A stretch of 64,000 nt of DNA from Ancylobacter sp. WKF20. GTDB lineage: Bacteria; Pseudomonadota; Alphaproteobacteria; Rhizobiales; Xanthobacteraceae. Positions within the stretch are counted from its first letter, which is position 1. Every line of letters begins with the position of its first letter. Where the stretch lies: NCBI RefSeq assembly GCF_029760895.1, contig NZ_CP121679.1, positions 4,508,001-4,572,000 of the forward strand. Direction: 5' to 3'. Under the pieces are notes generated by a model. It did not search any database. It was not told the origin of the DNA and saw only the letters and a list, made by a program, of their open reading frames with translations. This document shows positions 15,598-22,926 of the stretch, piece after piece. A program made the translations under genes and the position numbers.

Positions 15598-16104
15598 TTA
15601 TTTTTCTCTTCGCCTCGGGACCATCGGTTTCGACTTGGGCTCATAAGCCTTAAGACCTGCGTCCCCGGTCACAATTTCGACCGCATAGCCCGCTCTTGCG
15701 TAGAATTCGGCGACATCTTTGATTGTCGCGTCGCCAATCGATGTCCGTGCAGCTGCAAGATTCGGCCATTTCAAAGCAAGCTCCTTTAGGTTTTCTGCTC
15801 CCCACAAGTCGGCCTGATCGGTGAACGCAGCCCAAGGGCTCTCGCCGTCTGCAGCAGATGAAATGAAAGCTGACAACCGCTTAGCAACATTGTGCCGATC
15901 GCCATTCGCTTGCGATATATGATTACCTGTCTCTATGATAGTAGCCAGAGGAAGAACCCTGACCGCGCCCGCGCGTTGTTCGAGAAGAGCGCTGACTCTT
16001 TCATTATTCCAGCGATCAGCATCGCTTCCGCAAGTTTCTTTTCCTGGCACATCAAGAAGGCAACATAGGACAGATGTATCAATAATTAATACGGTTGACC
16101 CCAT
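15598..16104 (-). CDS. PIN-domain ribonuclease-like protein paired with ATPase
   Basis: A 168-residue protein from the ATG at 16104. It reads as a PIN domain: VLIIDTSVL at the N-terminus (Asp9), IIETGNHI (Glu58), GDATIKDVAEFYA (Asp125, Asp130) and EIVTGDAGLKAY (Asp148), the acidic set that binds metal in PIN nucleases. The start lies two bases after the ATPase stop, so the two genes are translationally linked. There is no antitoxin-like partner of the VapB type; the partner here is an ABC-type ATPase, suggesting the ATPase gates the nuclease. That mechanism is inference. Confidence 0.8.
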   Translation of the reverse strand: MGSTVLIIDTSVLCCLLDVPGKETCGSDADRWNNERVSALLEQRAGAVRVLPLATIIETGNHISQANGDRHNVAKRLSAFISSAADGESPWAAFTDQADLWGAENLKELALKWPNLAAARTSIGDATIKDVAEFYARAGYAVEIVTGDAGLKAYEPKSKPMVPRRREK

Positions 16105-16106
16105 GA

Positions 16107-17372
16107 TCAAAATCCAGAACTTTGATTGATGAGGGCCTTCTCTATAAGCCCTTGACTGGACAATCGCCCGACAGGTCCTTGAGCTAATAGCTTAGGCAAT
16201 AGCTTTATATCTTCAAGGAGAGTTAGCTTTGTCTCGCCACTCTCCGGGTCGCGATGCGCAACTGTGATAAACGGCACCCGTTCCGGACCCAGCGCATCGA
16301 GAAGCGCCGGATTATGCGTCGTTACCATCACGTCGACGGATCGTTCCCCCCCGACTTCGGCTAGCATATTGACCAGAAGTTGTGACCGCGAAGGGTGCAG
16401 GCCATTATCGACTTCCTCAATAACTAGCAAGCTGTTTTCAGGTCGAGTAAGCAGCGCTGTCAGTATTGCTAAAAATCGAAGGGTTCCGTCAGATATGCCT
16501 CGTGCATCAACCAAGCCATGGGCTCCGTCGGGGCCGTAACTCTCCTCGCAATAAAGCATAGCGTCTGAGGCAAATTTACCTACAGTTTCCGCAAAAACTT
16601 TATTGATGTCACGTTCAGGCAGCTTGGAGACATATTTTGTAAGTGTGCTTTCGACCGCCCTTTTCGTTTCATCGGGAAGAGCAGCCAGAACGCCCGCAAT
16701 ATTTCCTGCATCTGGCAGAAGGCGGTCCGCTAGCGGTGAAAAGCCACGCATATGAGAGGGGATAGGATCAAGTATGAAGATGCTGCGAAGTGCGGCAAGG
16801 GCCAGATCGACCCCCTCTTTGGTGTCGGCTAAGGCCTGCTGTCCAAACAACTGAAAAAGCACGCTGCTAGCGCGGCTAAGTTGGCGAGGGGTTCCCCGCT
16901 TTGAATTGTAGAGCCTAGCGGTAATGGTGGGACTTTCCGGGGCGACTGGATCAGTCCAGAACAGTGCAACCCTGCTCGGCTTTGAGCCCCTTCTTCCGTT
17001 CTTGTCAAGTCGATATCGGATTCGATGGAGCTGTTCAGATGTAACCTCACCTTGCTTTTGATTTATTCGACATTCTATTTTGTATTCTAAATCTTGTATG
17101 TCATTTGCCCGCAACGTTACGCCAATGGAAAATATATCCCCAGGTCGTTGAGGGGCCCACTCGATGCCGCCGCGGAGCGGCGCAAATGCCGTGTCGCCCT
17201 GCAGAGCTGCAGTAATCATCGCGCCATTCGCAATTCGGTTAAGGAACGAAAGCGCGTCAAGGATATTTGATTTTCCGCTAGAATTTGTTCCAATCAAAAT
17301 AGTTATTGGATCAATATTTAGTGTTGCTGATCCAATACTTTTCCAGCGTTCTACGGTCAGTGATGTAAGCAC
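16107..17372 (-). CDS. ABC/RecF-like AAA ATPase (AAA_21), putative defence sensor
   Basis: A 421-residue SMC/ABC-type ATPase. The Walker A is GTNSSGKS (residues 28-35), the ABC-like signature is ISDGTLRF (293-300), the Walker B is LLVIEE with Asp322 (315-322) and the H-loop is TTH (351-353). No coiled-coil insert, TOPRIM or HNH domain is attached, unlike OLD, GajA or Septu ATPases with fused nucleases. It starts with GTG at 17372 with GGAG upstream and leads into the PIN gene. ATPases of this class sense phage products in several known systems. Sequence composition is lower in GC than the host, as expected for cargo. Confidence 0.88.
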   Translation of the reverse strand: MLTSLTVERWKSIGSATLNIDPITILIGTNSSGKSNILDALSFLNRIANGAMITAALQGDTAFAPLRGGIEWAPQRPGDIFSIGVTLRANDIQDLEYKIECRINQKQGEVTSEQLHRIRYRLDKNGRRGSKPSRVALFWTDPVAPESPTITARLYNSKRGTPRQLSRASSVLFQLFGQQALADTKEGVDLALAALRSIFILDPIPSHMRGFSPLADRLLPDAGNIAGVLAALPDETKRAVESTLTKYVSKLPERDINKVFAETVGKFASDAMLYCEESYGPDGAHGLVDARGISDGTLRFLAILTALLTRPENSLLVIEEVDNGLHPSRSQLLVNMLAEVGGERSVDVMVTTHNPALLDALGPERVPFITVAHRDPESGETKLTLLEDIKLLPKLLAQGPVGRLSSQGLIEKALINQSSGF

Positions 17373-17614
17373 GGGCAGCTCCGCATTTGGCGTAAGGAGG
17401 CTAACACGATTTTAGTTCCAATGGGGACTCGTGGATTGGAGCGTTCTCGCGGCCTCCCATGTCCGGGCAGCCGCAGGCTTATGCGTTACAACAGACATCC
17501 TCGTCGCTGTGTCCGTGTCGTAGTCACGAATTGGGCCCTACGGCAGAGTTAACGAGGCGCAGCAATCGCGAGAGTGGTCCAACGTCACGGGGGACGCCGG
17601 TTGATTTCGGCCCC

Positions 17615-19507
17615 TCACCCCACCCAGCTCGACCGCACCACAGCCGGCGCCCTGCGCGCCACGTCGCCGGCAACCTCCGGCCCGGTAATCCCAGCCCGCA
17701 CCTCCGCCCCCTCGGCCTTTCCCACCATATCCGCCAGGCTCATCCCGGCGGCGTAAAGCCCATGTAGCGCCGCCGTGGCGTAAACCCGGCAGTCCAGCGG
17801 CTCATTACGCACGCCTGGGTCCGGCACCCATTCGATGCGGGCTACGCCCTTGGTGTAGCGGCGCACCGGGCGCTCGGCGACGAGGCCGGTGAACCAGTGA
17901 TAATCACGCTCGGCTGGCCAGTGGCAGGCGCCGGGGCCGCCATCGTCGATGCGCAGGCGCGAGAGCAGCCCGTGCTTGAGCGTGTCGACCCCGACAATGT
18001 GGACGGGCGCGAGGCTGGCGCTGCGCAGCTTGGGCGGGCGCTTCGGCCAGGGCGGCACGCCCGGCCCGCCTCGGCCCTTTATCGCCCATATGCGGCGATT
18101 GAGCCGCTCGGCGGAGAAGCGCATCACCTGGTCGGTGCGGTGCCCGCCGGAATCGATGGCGACGGCGAGCACGGGAAGGTCGGGGAGAGCCTTCGGGTGG
18201 CGGAAGCGCCGGGCGAGAAGCCGGTCAAGCGCTGCCCACACTTCCGGGCGCGAGGTGTCACCATGGATGATTTCATAGTCGAGCGACCAGCTGGCCTCGC
18301 CCCGCCCCCATCCGACAAACTCCACCTCGATGCGGTCGTCCTGGGTATCAACGCCGGCGGTTATGACGGCGACGCCTTCCGGCAGAAGCTCAGTCCATGG
18401 CGGATCGCAGGGGAGGCCACGGGCGGCGAGCGTGTCCGGCGCCAGCGGTGCCATGTCCCGGTCCTCATAGGCCTCGCCGAGCTTCAGATTAGTCCATGTC
18501 TTCATCCGCGCCGGGTCGCGCTTGGACGTGAGGAAATCGGCGGCGATCTCTCCCCAGCTTTCAAAGGGCGAGTACAGCGCGGAGAGGTGGAAGCCAGCGG
18601 TGAGCCCGTCTCCCTCGGCCGTGGCGCGCCATTCGCCCTTCGCCAGCATCGCCGGCTTGTCCGCCTCCTCGATCACGCCGCCGCAGGCCGCGCAGGTATA
18701 GAACGCCTTGCGCGGCTCGCCTTCTGGCCAAGTCACGCCGCGCCAGCTTAGTGCCTGGTGCGTGCCGCAATGCGGGCAGGGCACGAAGTAGCGGCGTTGA
18801 TCGCTCTCGGCATAGGCCTTCTCGATGCGCGACACCCCGGCCTCCGTCGGGGTGGAGATGAGGAAGATCTTGCGCCGGCCCCTGAACGTCACCGTGCGCT
18901 GCACCGCCAACGCTACCGGATCGCCCTCGCCATCGGCATCGGCCGGGAAGGCGTCCACCTCGTCAAGCACGAGGTAGCGCGCCGGGGTGGAGCGCAGGCC
19001 GGTGGCGGAGTTGGCGCCGGTCATGATGAGCGCGCCTCCGGGAAATTCCTTCAGCCCGACCGTATTGCCTGGATCCTTGGAACGAGCCGGCGCGATGCGC
19101 GAGCGCAGCGCGGGCGTGCCTTCGATCAACGGCTCGATGCGGGTGCGCGAGTTGCGGCGCACCATGTCGATCGACGGCCACACGGCGAGGATCAGCCCCG
19201 GCGCGTGGGCCACCCAATAGCCGATGGCATTGAGCCCCGCCTCGGTGCCGCCGGTCTGTGCGCCCTTCATCAGCACCACCCGTTCGACGGGGGAGGCTGT
19301 GGAAAGGCAATCCATGATCTCGGCGAGATAGGGCACGCGGGAGGTACGCCACGGGCCCGGCTCGGCATTGGTGCCCGGCAGGGTGCGGTTCGCGTCCGCC
19401 CAGTCGGTCACAGTCATCTGCAGTTCCGGCCGCAGCCCCTGCCGCCAGGCCGCGTCCACCAGCTCGGCGGTGAGTTCTGCGAGCGTCATCTGCGCAAGGT
19501 CAGTCAT
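17615..19507 (-). CDS. terL: Terminase large subunit, GpA family
   Basis: A 630-residue packaging motor and nuclease of the lambda gpA type. From the ATG at 19507 it shows PVERVVLMKGAQTGGTE (ATP-binding region), YLVLDEVDAF (Walker B), a zinc ribbon (CPHC..CAAC) near residue 240-270, and a nuclease domain with AGVDTQDDRIEVEFVGW and AVAIDSGGH. The upstream open frame is not used, because MTDLAQMTLAELTAEL is a normal start and overlaps the small subunit by eight bases. It would cut and pump the satellite genome into heads encoded downstream. Cargo genes begin 240 bases after its end. Confidence 0.94.
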   Translation of the reverse strand: MTDLAQMTLAELTAELVDAAWRQGLRPELQMTVTDWADANRTLPGTNAEPGPWRTSRVPYLAEIMDCLSTASPVERVVLMKGAQTGGTEAGLNAIGYWVAHAPGLILAVWPSIDMVRRNSRTRIEPLIEGTPALRSRIAPARSKDPGNTVGLKEFPGGALIMTGANSATGLRSTPARYLVLDEVDAFPADADGEGDPVALAVQRTVTFRGRRKIFLISTPTEAGVSRIEKAYAESDQRRYFVPCPHCGTHQALSWRGVTWPEGEPRKAFYTCAACGGVIEEADKPAMLAKGEWRATAEGDGLTAGFHLSALYSPFESWGEIAADFLTSKRDPARMKTWTNLKLGEAYEDRDMAPLAPDTLAARGLPCDPPWTELLPEGVAVITAGVDTQDDRIEVEFVGWGRGEASWSLDYEIIHGDTSRPEVWAALDRLLARRFRHPKALPDLPVLAVAIDSGGHRTDQVMRFSAERLNRRIWAIKGRGGPGVPPWPKRPPKLRSASLAPVHIVGVDTLKHGLLSRLRIDDGGPGACHWPAERDYHWFTGLVAERPVRRYTKGVARIEWVPDPGVRNEPLDCRVYATAALHGLYAAGMSLADMVGKAEGAEVRAGITGPEVAGDVARRAPAVVRSSWVG

Positions 19508-20039
19508 CGGAGAATGCCTCCAGGGGCAAATCGGCCAGGGTGACGAGCTGGGCGCGCACCAGCCGGTCGAGCACGGCGACGGTAGCGGCGAGGTCGGCGC
19601 CGGTCGTGGAAGCGATCTCCGGTGCCGCACGGTTCACCCAGCCGAGCCAGGCGTCGCGCTCGAGGCGGGCGCGGCTCTCGATGGTGCGGAGCGTCGCGGC
19701 CCGGTCGATCAGCGTCCGCCCCATCCGCTCGGCCTTTAGCCGGGCGATCTCCGCCTCCGCTGCGTCGCGTACCGCACGATGCGAGACAAGGGCGGACGGT
19801 GCGGAAGGCATTTCGAGCGAGGCGCGCCGCCGGTTCGGGTCGACGTTCTCGGCCACCCACGCCTTGCCCCGCGCAACATGGATGCGCCCGTTCGGCTCGA
19901 CGGGAAGCCCGCTGGCGATGAGTTGCGAGACGCGGCCCGCCGAGACGCCGATCGCCTCGGCGAAGCCCTTCTTGGAGAGGGTTTCCGCTGGCTTGCCGGT
20001 CACGTCACCGAACAGGGGAGAGCTATGCAAATCCTGCAT
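19500..20039 (-). CDS. terS: Terminase small subunit, Nu1-like
   Basis: A 179-residue DNA-recognition subunit, starting at the ATG at 20039 (a TTG at 20045 is also in frame). A winged-helix DNA-binding domain is seen at residues about 20-65 (LSKKGFAEAIGVSAGRVSQLIASGLPV followed by GRIHVARGKAWVAEN). A helical assembly region (RDAAEAEIARLKAERMGRTLIDRA) and a C-terminal part that should bind the large subunit follow. It would recognise the satellite's own packaging site, making packaging independent of a helper's terminase. Confidence 0.88.
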   Translation of the reverse strand: MQDLHSSPLFGDVTGKPAETLSKKGFAEAIGVSAGRVSQLIASGLPVEPNGRIHVARGKAWVAENVDPNRRRASLEMPSAPSALVSHRAVRDAAEAEIARLKAERMGRTLIDRAATLRTIESRARLERDAWLGWVNRAAPEIASTTGADLAATVAVLDRLVRAQLVTLADLPLEAFSDD

Positions 20040-20041
20040 CC

Positions 20042-20437
20042 TCAACCCTTTCTCAAGCCGGAGACTTTAGGGCTCAAATCCCCTCCGTCTAGCGAAGTCC
20101 TGCGCTCGGCCCGACCCGTATGCCTCCCTGTGGGGAGGACCCGCGACAGCCGCCGCAGCTCCGCCTCGATCTCCGACTTGGCTTCGTGGAAGGCTTCGGG
20201 GTGACGATGCGAGGGAACGAGGCTGCGAACTCGGTTCGCCAGCTCTTCCAGCGCCTGCCCAGTCAATTCGCGAGTGGTTCCCGACGGACACTGACGCACT
20301 GACGCACTCCGACGCAGTTCTGTATATGAGGGGGGTGCGTGTGCGCGCGCGTGTACGCACGTACGGTTTATGGAAACTGCGTCGGAGTGCGTCAGTGCGT
20401 CGGGGTGCGTCAGACGCAATTGGCTCTTGAGCTTCAC
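20042..20437 (-). CDS. Small protein between vapE and terminase, unknown
   Basis: The frame overlaps the vapE stop by four bases (ATGA) and ends just before terS. Only the C-terminal 80 residues look like a real protein (RELTGQALEELANRVRSLVPSHRHPEAFHEAKSEI split by helix breaks, then ELRRLSRVLPTG). The N-terminal 50 residues are translated from the iteron-like repeats and look unnatural, so the true start may be a GTG inside or after the repeats near 20299. There is no known domain. Confidence 0.55.
   Translation of the reverse strand: MKLKSQLRLTHPDALTHSDAVSINRTCVHARAHAPPSYTELRRSASVRQCPSGTTRELTGQALEELANRVRSLVPSHRHPEAFHEAKSEIEAELRRLSRVLPTGRHTGRAERRTSLDGGDLSPKVSGLRKG
20293..20418. repeat. Iteron-like inverted repeat array, candidate replication origin
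   Basis: The hexamer GACGCA or its complement TGCGTC occurs eight times in 126 bases (starts 20293, 20301, 20311, 20378, 20388, 20396, 20406, 20413). The first three and the next three form a perfect 27-base inverted repeat, 20293-20319 against 20375-20401, with a 55-base centre that includes an alternating purine-pyrimidine stretch. It lies directly after the helicase gene vapE, where PICI-type satellites carry their origin. An operator array is the other reading. Confidence 0.65.
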
Positions 20438-21813
20438 CGTCCGCCTCCCTCGATCGGCCCAAACCAGCGCTCGCCATTCGGCCCACGGGGGACACGGCCC
20501 CAGCCAAGGCGTTCGAGGCAGGCGGCGATGCGCCGTTGATCGGCCGTGCCGATCCTCGGTGTCTCAATGTTCAGGGCGTAGAGGGCCACGTCCTTGACGG
20601 TGACGCGCGTCTTGCCGAGCAGCCATGGGCCGATGATCTCCTCCCATGCATCGGCTTCGAAGCGGGCTTCCTGCTGAGGTTTGATGTGCTCGCGCTCGAA
20701 ATCCGCGCTTGGCCACCATCGACGACCTGCCAGATAGAGCTGGTACGCTTCGGCAAAGAGATGGTCGCGATCGCGAAGCAGTGCATTCGGATCGATCTTC
20801 CCGACCTTGACCGGCCAGAAGCGCCGCCCGCCCGTTTCATCACGCAGGTACGTCGACTTGTTCGTCGTGCCGATGAATACGCACTGACGAGGCTGGTCGA
20901 CCTCCATGCGCCCATAGGGCGGCCGATAGCGCTCCACGGCGCGGGTAATGAACGCCTTGAGCGCTGCGTCTTCCACCTTGCCGATAGCGGACAGCTCCGC
21001 AATCTCGATCAGCCATTTGCCGCGTAGATGCAGGCTCGCATCTTTGCCGCTGGTCACGTCTGGCATGTTGTCCGAGAACCACTCGCCGCCGAGGATCCTG
21101 CAGGCGCTCGACTTCATCGCGCCCTGCGGTCCTTCCAGCACCAGCATGTAGTCCGCCTTGCAGCCCGGTTCGAAGATGCGGGCCACCATGGCGATAAGAA
21201 ACATGCTGCCGATCTGCGACGTGTAGAGCGTCGGCTCGCAGCCGAGATAGGTCTGCAGCCAGGTCACTACTCGCGGCTGGCCGTCCCAAACCAGCGCCTC
21301 GATGTAATCGCGCACGGGGTGGAAAGCGCGCTCGTGCGCGATGATGTCGACGGCCTGGTAAGTCGTGTCCTTGCCGAGGCGCGGCAGTCCGCCGTCCTGC
21401 AGATATTCCTGCAGGCGGTTCACGTCGTTGTCGCACACCTGGCGCGGCTGGAAGTCGTCATCCGGCAGCGCATCACCCTCGCCGGGCGCAGGCACCGGGC
21501 TTTCGAGGATCAATGACGAGCGGAAGGCATCATAGGCGAAGATCTTGGCGACGCCCGGATCGTGGCGCAGAGCATGCGCCGCGTTGGCTAGGTTGCCGAG
21601 CGGCTGGCCCTTATCGTCCTTTGTGCAGTCCGCGAGCCAGCCGGAAATGGGCTGCTTTCCCGGCTTGGGCGAGGGCACCGACTTGTTCCGATTGGATGCC
21701 GCCGGCGCGCTAGTCGCCTCCTCAGGGAAAACAATACTGAGGATCGACTGATCGATGTCGGCTCGCTTCCGAGCCGCATGTCCGCCCTCGTGATCGACGA
21801 TATTGGCGGTCAT
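20434..21813 (-). CDS. VapE/VirE-family replication helicase
   Basis: A 459-residue protein of the virulence-associated E family, superfamily 3-like helicases used by phages and satellites for replication. The P-loop is LEGPQGAMKSS, Walker B is WLIEIAEL, and FIGTTNKSTYLRDETGGRRFWPV is the family arginine-finger region. The first 100 residues are poorly conserved. No primase domain is attached, so a primase must come from elsewhere or be unnecessary. The ATG at 21813 overlaps a stop codon (ATGA) of the frame that is the severed integrase tail, which implies int and vapE are adjacent in the excised circle. Confidence 0.92.
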   Translation of the reverse strand: MTANIVDHEGGHAARKRADIDQSILSIVFPEEATSAPAASNRNKSVPSPKPGKQPISGWLADCTKDDKGQPLGNLANAAHALRHDPGVAKIFAYDAFRSSLILESPVPAPGEGDALPDDDFQPRQVCDNDVNRLQEYLQDGGLPRLGKDTTYQAVDIIAHERAFHPVRDYIEALVWDGQPRVVTWLQTYLGCEPTLYTSQIGSMFLIAMVARIFEPGCKADYMLVLEGPQGAMKSSACRILGGEWFSDNMPDVTSGKDASLHLRGKWLIEIAELSAIGKVEDAALKAFITRAVERYRPPYGRMEVDQPRQCVFIGTTNKSTYLRDETGGRRFWPVKVGKIDPNALLRDRDHLFAEAYQLYLAGRRWWPSADFEREHIKPQQEARFEADAWEEIIGPWLLGKTRVTVKDVALYALNIETPRIGTADQRRIAACLERLGWGRVPRGPNGERWFGPIEGGGR

Positions 21814-21926
21814 TCGTCGTCGCCCTCCGGTGGGAATACCCCATCGGAAAAGCCTTTCGGATCAGTGGCCGATTTTGCGTCCCACTTGTCCGTAACCACC
21901 TTGGAATGTGGTTCCTCTTTGGCGCC
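21810..21926 (-). pseudogene. int: Severed 3' end of the integrase gene (alternative C-terminal tail)
   Basis: Thirty-eight codons on the minus strand run from the attR core to a TGA that overlaps the vapE start. They read GAKEEPHSK..TDKWDAKS..GFSDGV..EGDDE, an ordinary acidic tail, but have no start codon. If the element excises using the 17-base core of attL, the integrase frame (ending VMVPRDG at the core) continues straight into this tail. So this is not a decayed gene but the part of int cut off by integration. Confidence 0.7.
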
Positions 21927-21940
21927 GTCCCTGGCACCAT
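21925..21940. other. attR core
   Basis: CCGTCCCTGGCACCAT matches the tRNA-Phe 3' end at 5338-5354 except for one missing G in the CTGGG run. It separates element genes (vapE side) from the host minC region. The single-base loss could have arisen after integration. Confidence 0.6.
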
Positions 21941-22213
21941 TTCCTCGCTTTGGGTAGCTCGCCAAAGCTCAGAAACCCTGAAATTTATTTGACTTAGCTG
22001 ACCTCAAAGCATGCCAGCTTCGGCTGGATGTTAGGTATTTTTATACCCCTATCCGGCGCGCGATTAGGTGGTCCATCGACGCTTGTCCTCGGCGGCAGGT
22101 GCCGCACGTGCCGAAGATACCGGAACCCTCCGGCAGTGGAGATTACGCGGTCGATTAACCACTCGTTAACCTAGATTAACTGAATCTATCCCTCAGTTGG
22201 GGAGATTCGTTTC
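21941..22213. promoter_or_regulatory. Host leader region before minC
   Basis: The region contains no gene. It is AT-richer than its surroundings (for example GGTATTTTTATACCCC near 22030 and CCACTCGTTAACCTAGATTAACTGAAT near 22160-22185), so it probably holds the minCDE promoter. No clear hexamer pair stands out. GGGGAG at 22199-22204 is the ribosome site of minC. Confidence 0.45.
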
Positions 22214-22912
22214 GTGAACGCTGTCAGTCAAACCGGGCCGTCGATCCGTTTCCGTGGACGCTCGTTCATGGCGATGACGCTGGTGGCCGATGTGCCGCTG
22301 GAGGCGTGGCTGGTCGATTTCGACGTGTGGCTGCAGCGCTCCCCCGGTTTCTTCAAGGGCCGCACCGTCGTTCTGGACCTCGCCGACACGGCGCAGAGCA
22401 AGCCCGATGTCGAACGCTGGATCGGCGAACTGGCGACGCGCGGCGTCCGGTTGGTCGGGCTCGAAGGCGTCCGTCCGAGCCTGGTGGATGCCGCCATGCC
22501 GCCCATCCTGCGCGGCGGGCGTGACAGCACGCTGCCGATGATCGACGTCGCGGTTTCCCCGGAACCGCCGCGCAAGCCCGTCGAGCCGGCCAACCTGCTG
22601 GTCGAGCGGCGCGTGCGCTCCGGCCAGTCCATCGTCTGCCTCGAAGGCGATGTGACGATTATCGGCTCGGTCGGCGCCGGCGCCGAGATCATCGCCGGCG
22701 GCTCGATCCATGTTTACGGAACCCTCGCTGGCCGTGCCATCGCCGGCGCGACCTTCGGCGCCACGGCGCAGATCTTCTGCACCAAGCTCGACGCCGAGCT
22801 GCTGGCGGTGGACGGCATCTACCGCACCGCTGAGGACATTGACGACGCCTTCCGGGGCAAGGCGGTCCGCGTATCGACCGAAGACGAGACCCTGCGAATT
22901 ACAGCGCTTTAG
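22214..22912 (+). CDS. minC: Septum site-determining protein MinC
   Basis: A 232-residue inhibitor of FtsZ assembly. The N-terminal domain (residues 10-110; SIRFRGRSFMAMTLV) acts on FtsZ; the C-terminal beta-helix (about 130-230; VRSGQSIVCLEGDVTIIGSVGAGAEIIAGGSIHVYGTL split by turns, then RAIAGATFGATAQIFC) dimerises and binds MinD. The start is GTG at 22214 with a strong GGGGAG site. It heads the minCDE operon and directly borders the integrated element, whose right end lies less than 300 bases upstream. Confidence 0.95.
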   Translation: MNAVSQTGPSIRFRGRSFMAMTLVADVPLEAWLVDFDVWLQRSPGFFKGRTVVLDLADTAQSKPDVERWIGELATRGVRLVGLEGVRPSLVDAAMPPILRGGRDSTLPMIDVAVSPEPPRKPVEPANLLVERRVRSGQSIVCLEGDVTIIGSVGAGAEIIAGGSIHVYGTLAGRAIAGATFGATAQIFCTKLDAELLAVDGIYRTAEDIDDAFRGKAVRVSTEDETLRITAL

Positions 22913-22926
22913 GAGCGAAACAAGAC

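Larger units (their letters stand above)
5338..21940. mobile_element. Integrated capsid-forming phage satellite (cf-PICI-like), about 16.6 kb
   Basis: The element is bounded by a 17-base tRNA-Phe 3' end at 5338-5354 and an imperfect copy at 21925-21940. All its mobility and head genes are on the minus strand: vapE, a small gene, terminase small and large, portal, a 61-residue gene, protease-capsid fusion, gpW, DUF2190, a small gene and integrase. It lacks tail, tape-measure, baseplate, holin, endolysin and CI/Cro genes, and its length fits satellites better than a tailed phage. A cargo block (11.5-17.4 kb) sits between terminase and portal. A decayed lambda-like prophage is the alternative, but every head gene looks intact. 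Confidence 0.8.

Noticed and set aside
17373..17614. Short plus-strand frames between the ATPase and the large terminase
   Set aside because: They are Pro/Arg-rich shadows without ribosome sites; I see no gene in this 242-base gap.
20042..20437. Taking the full 131-residue frame as a certain protein
   Set aside because: Its first 50 residues come from the iteron-like array, so only the C-terminal part is credible.
21722..21940. A 72-residue minus-strand frame across attR
   Set aside because: It overlaps vapE in another frame, is Arg/Pro-rich and out of line with vapE; the frame ending in ATGA is the meaningful one.
5338..21940. Gene transfer agent cluster
   Set aside because: GTAs of alphaproteobacteria carry tail genes and have no integrase or att sites; here the reverse is true.
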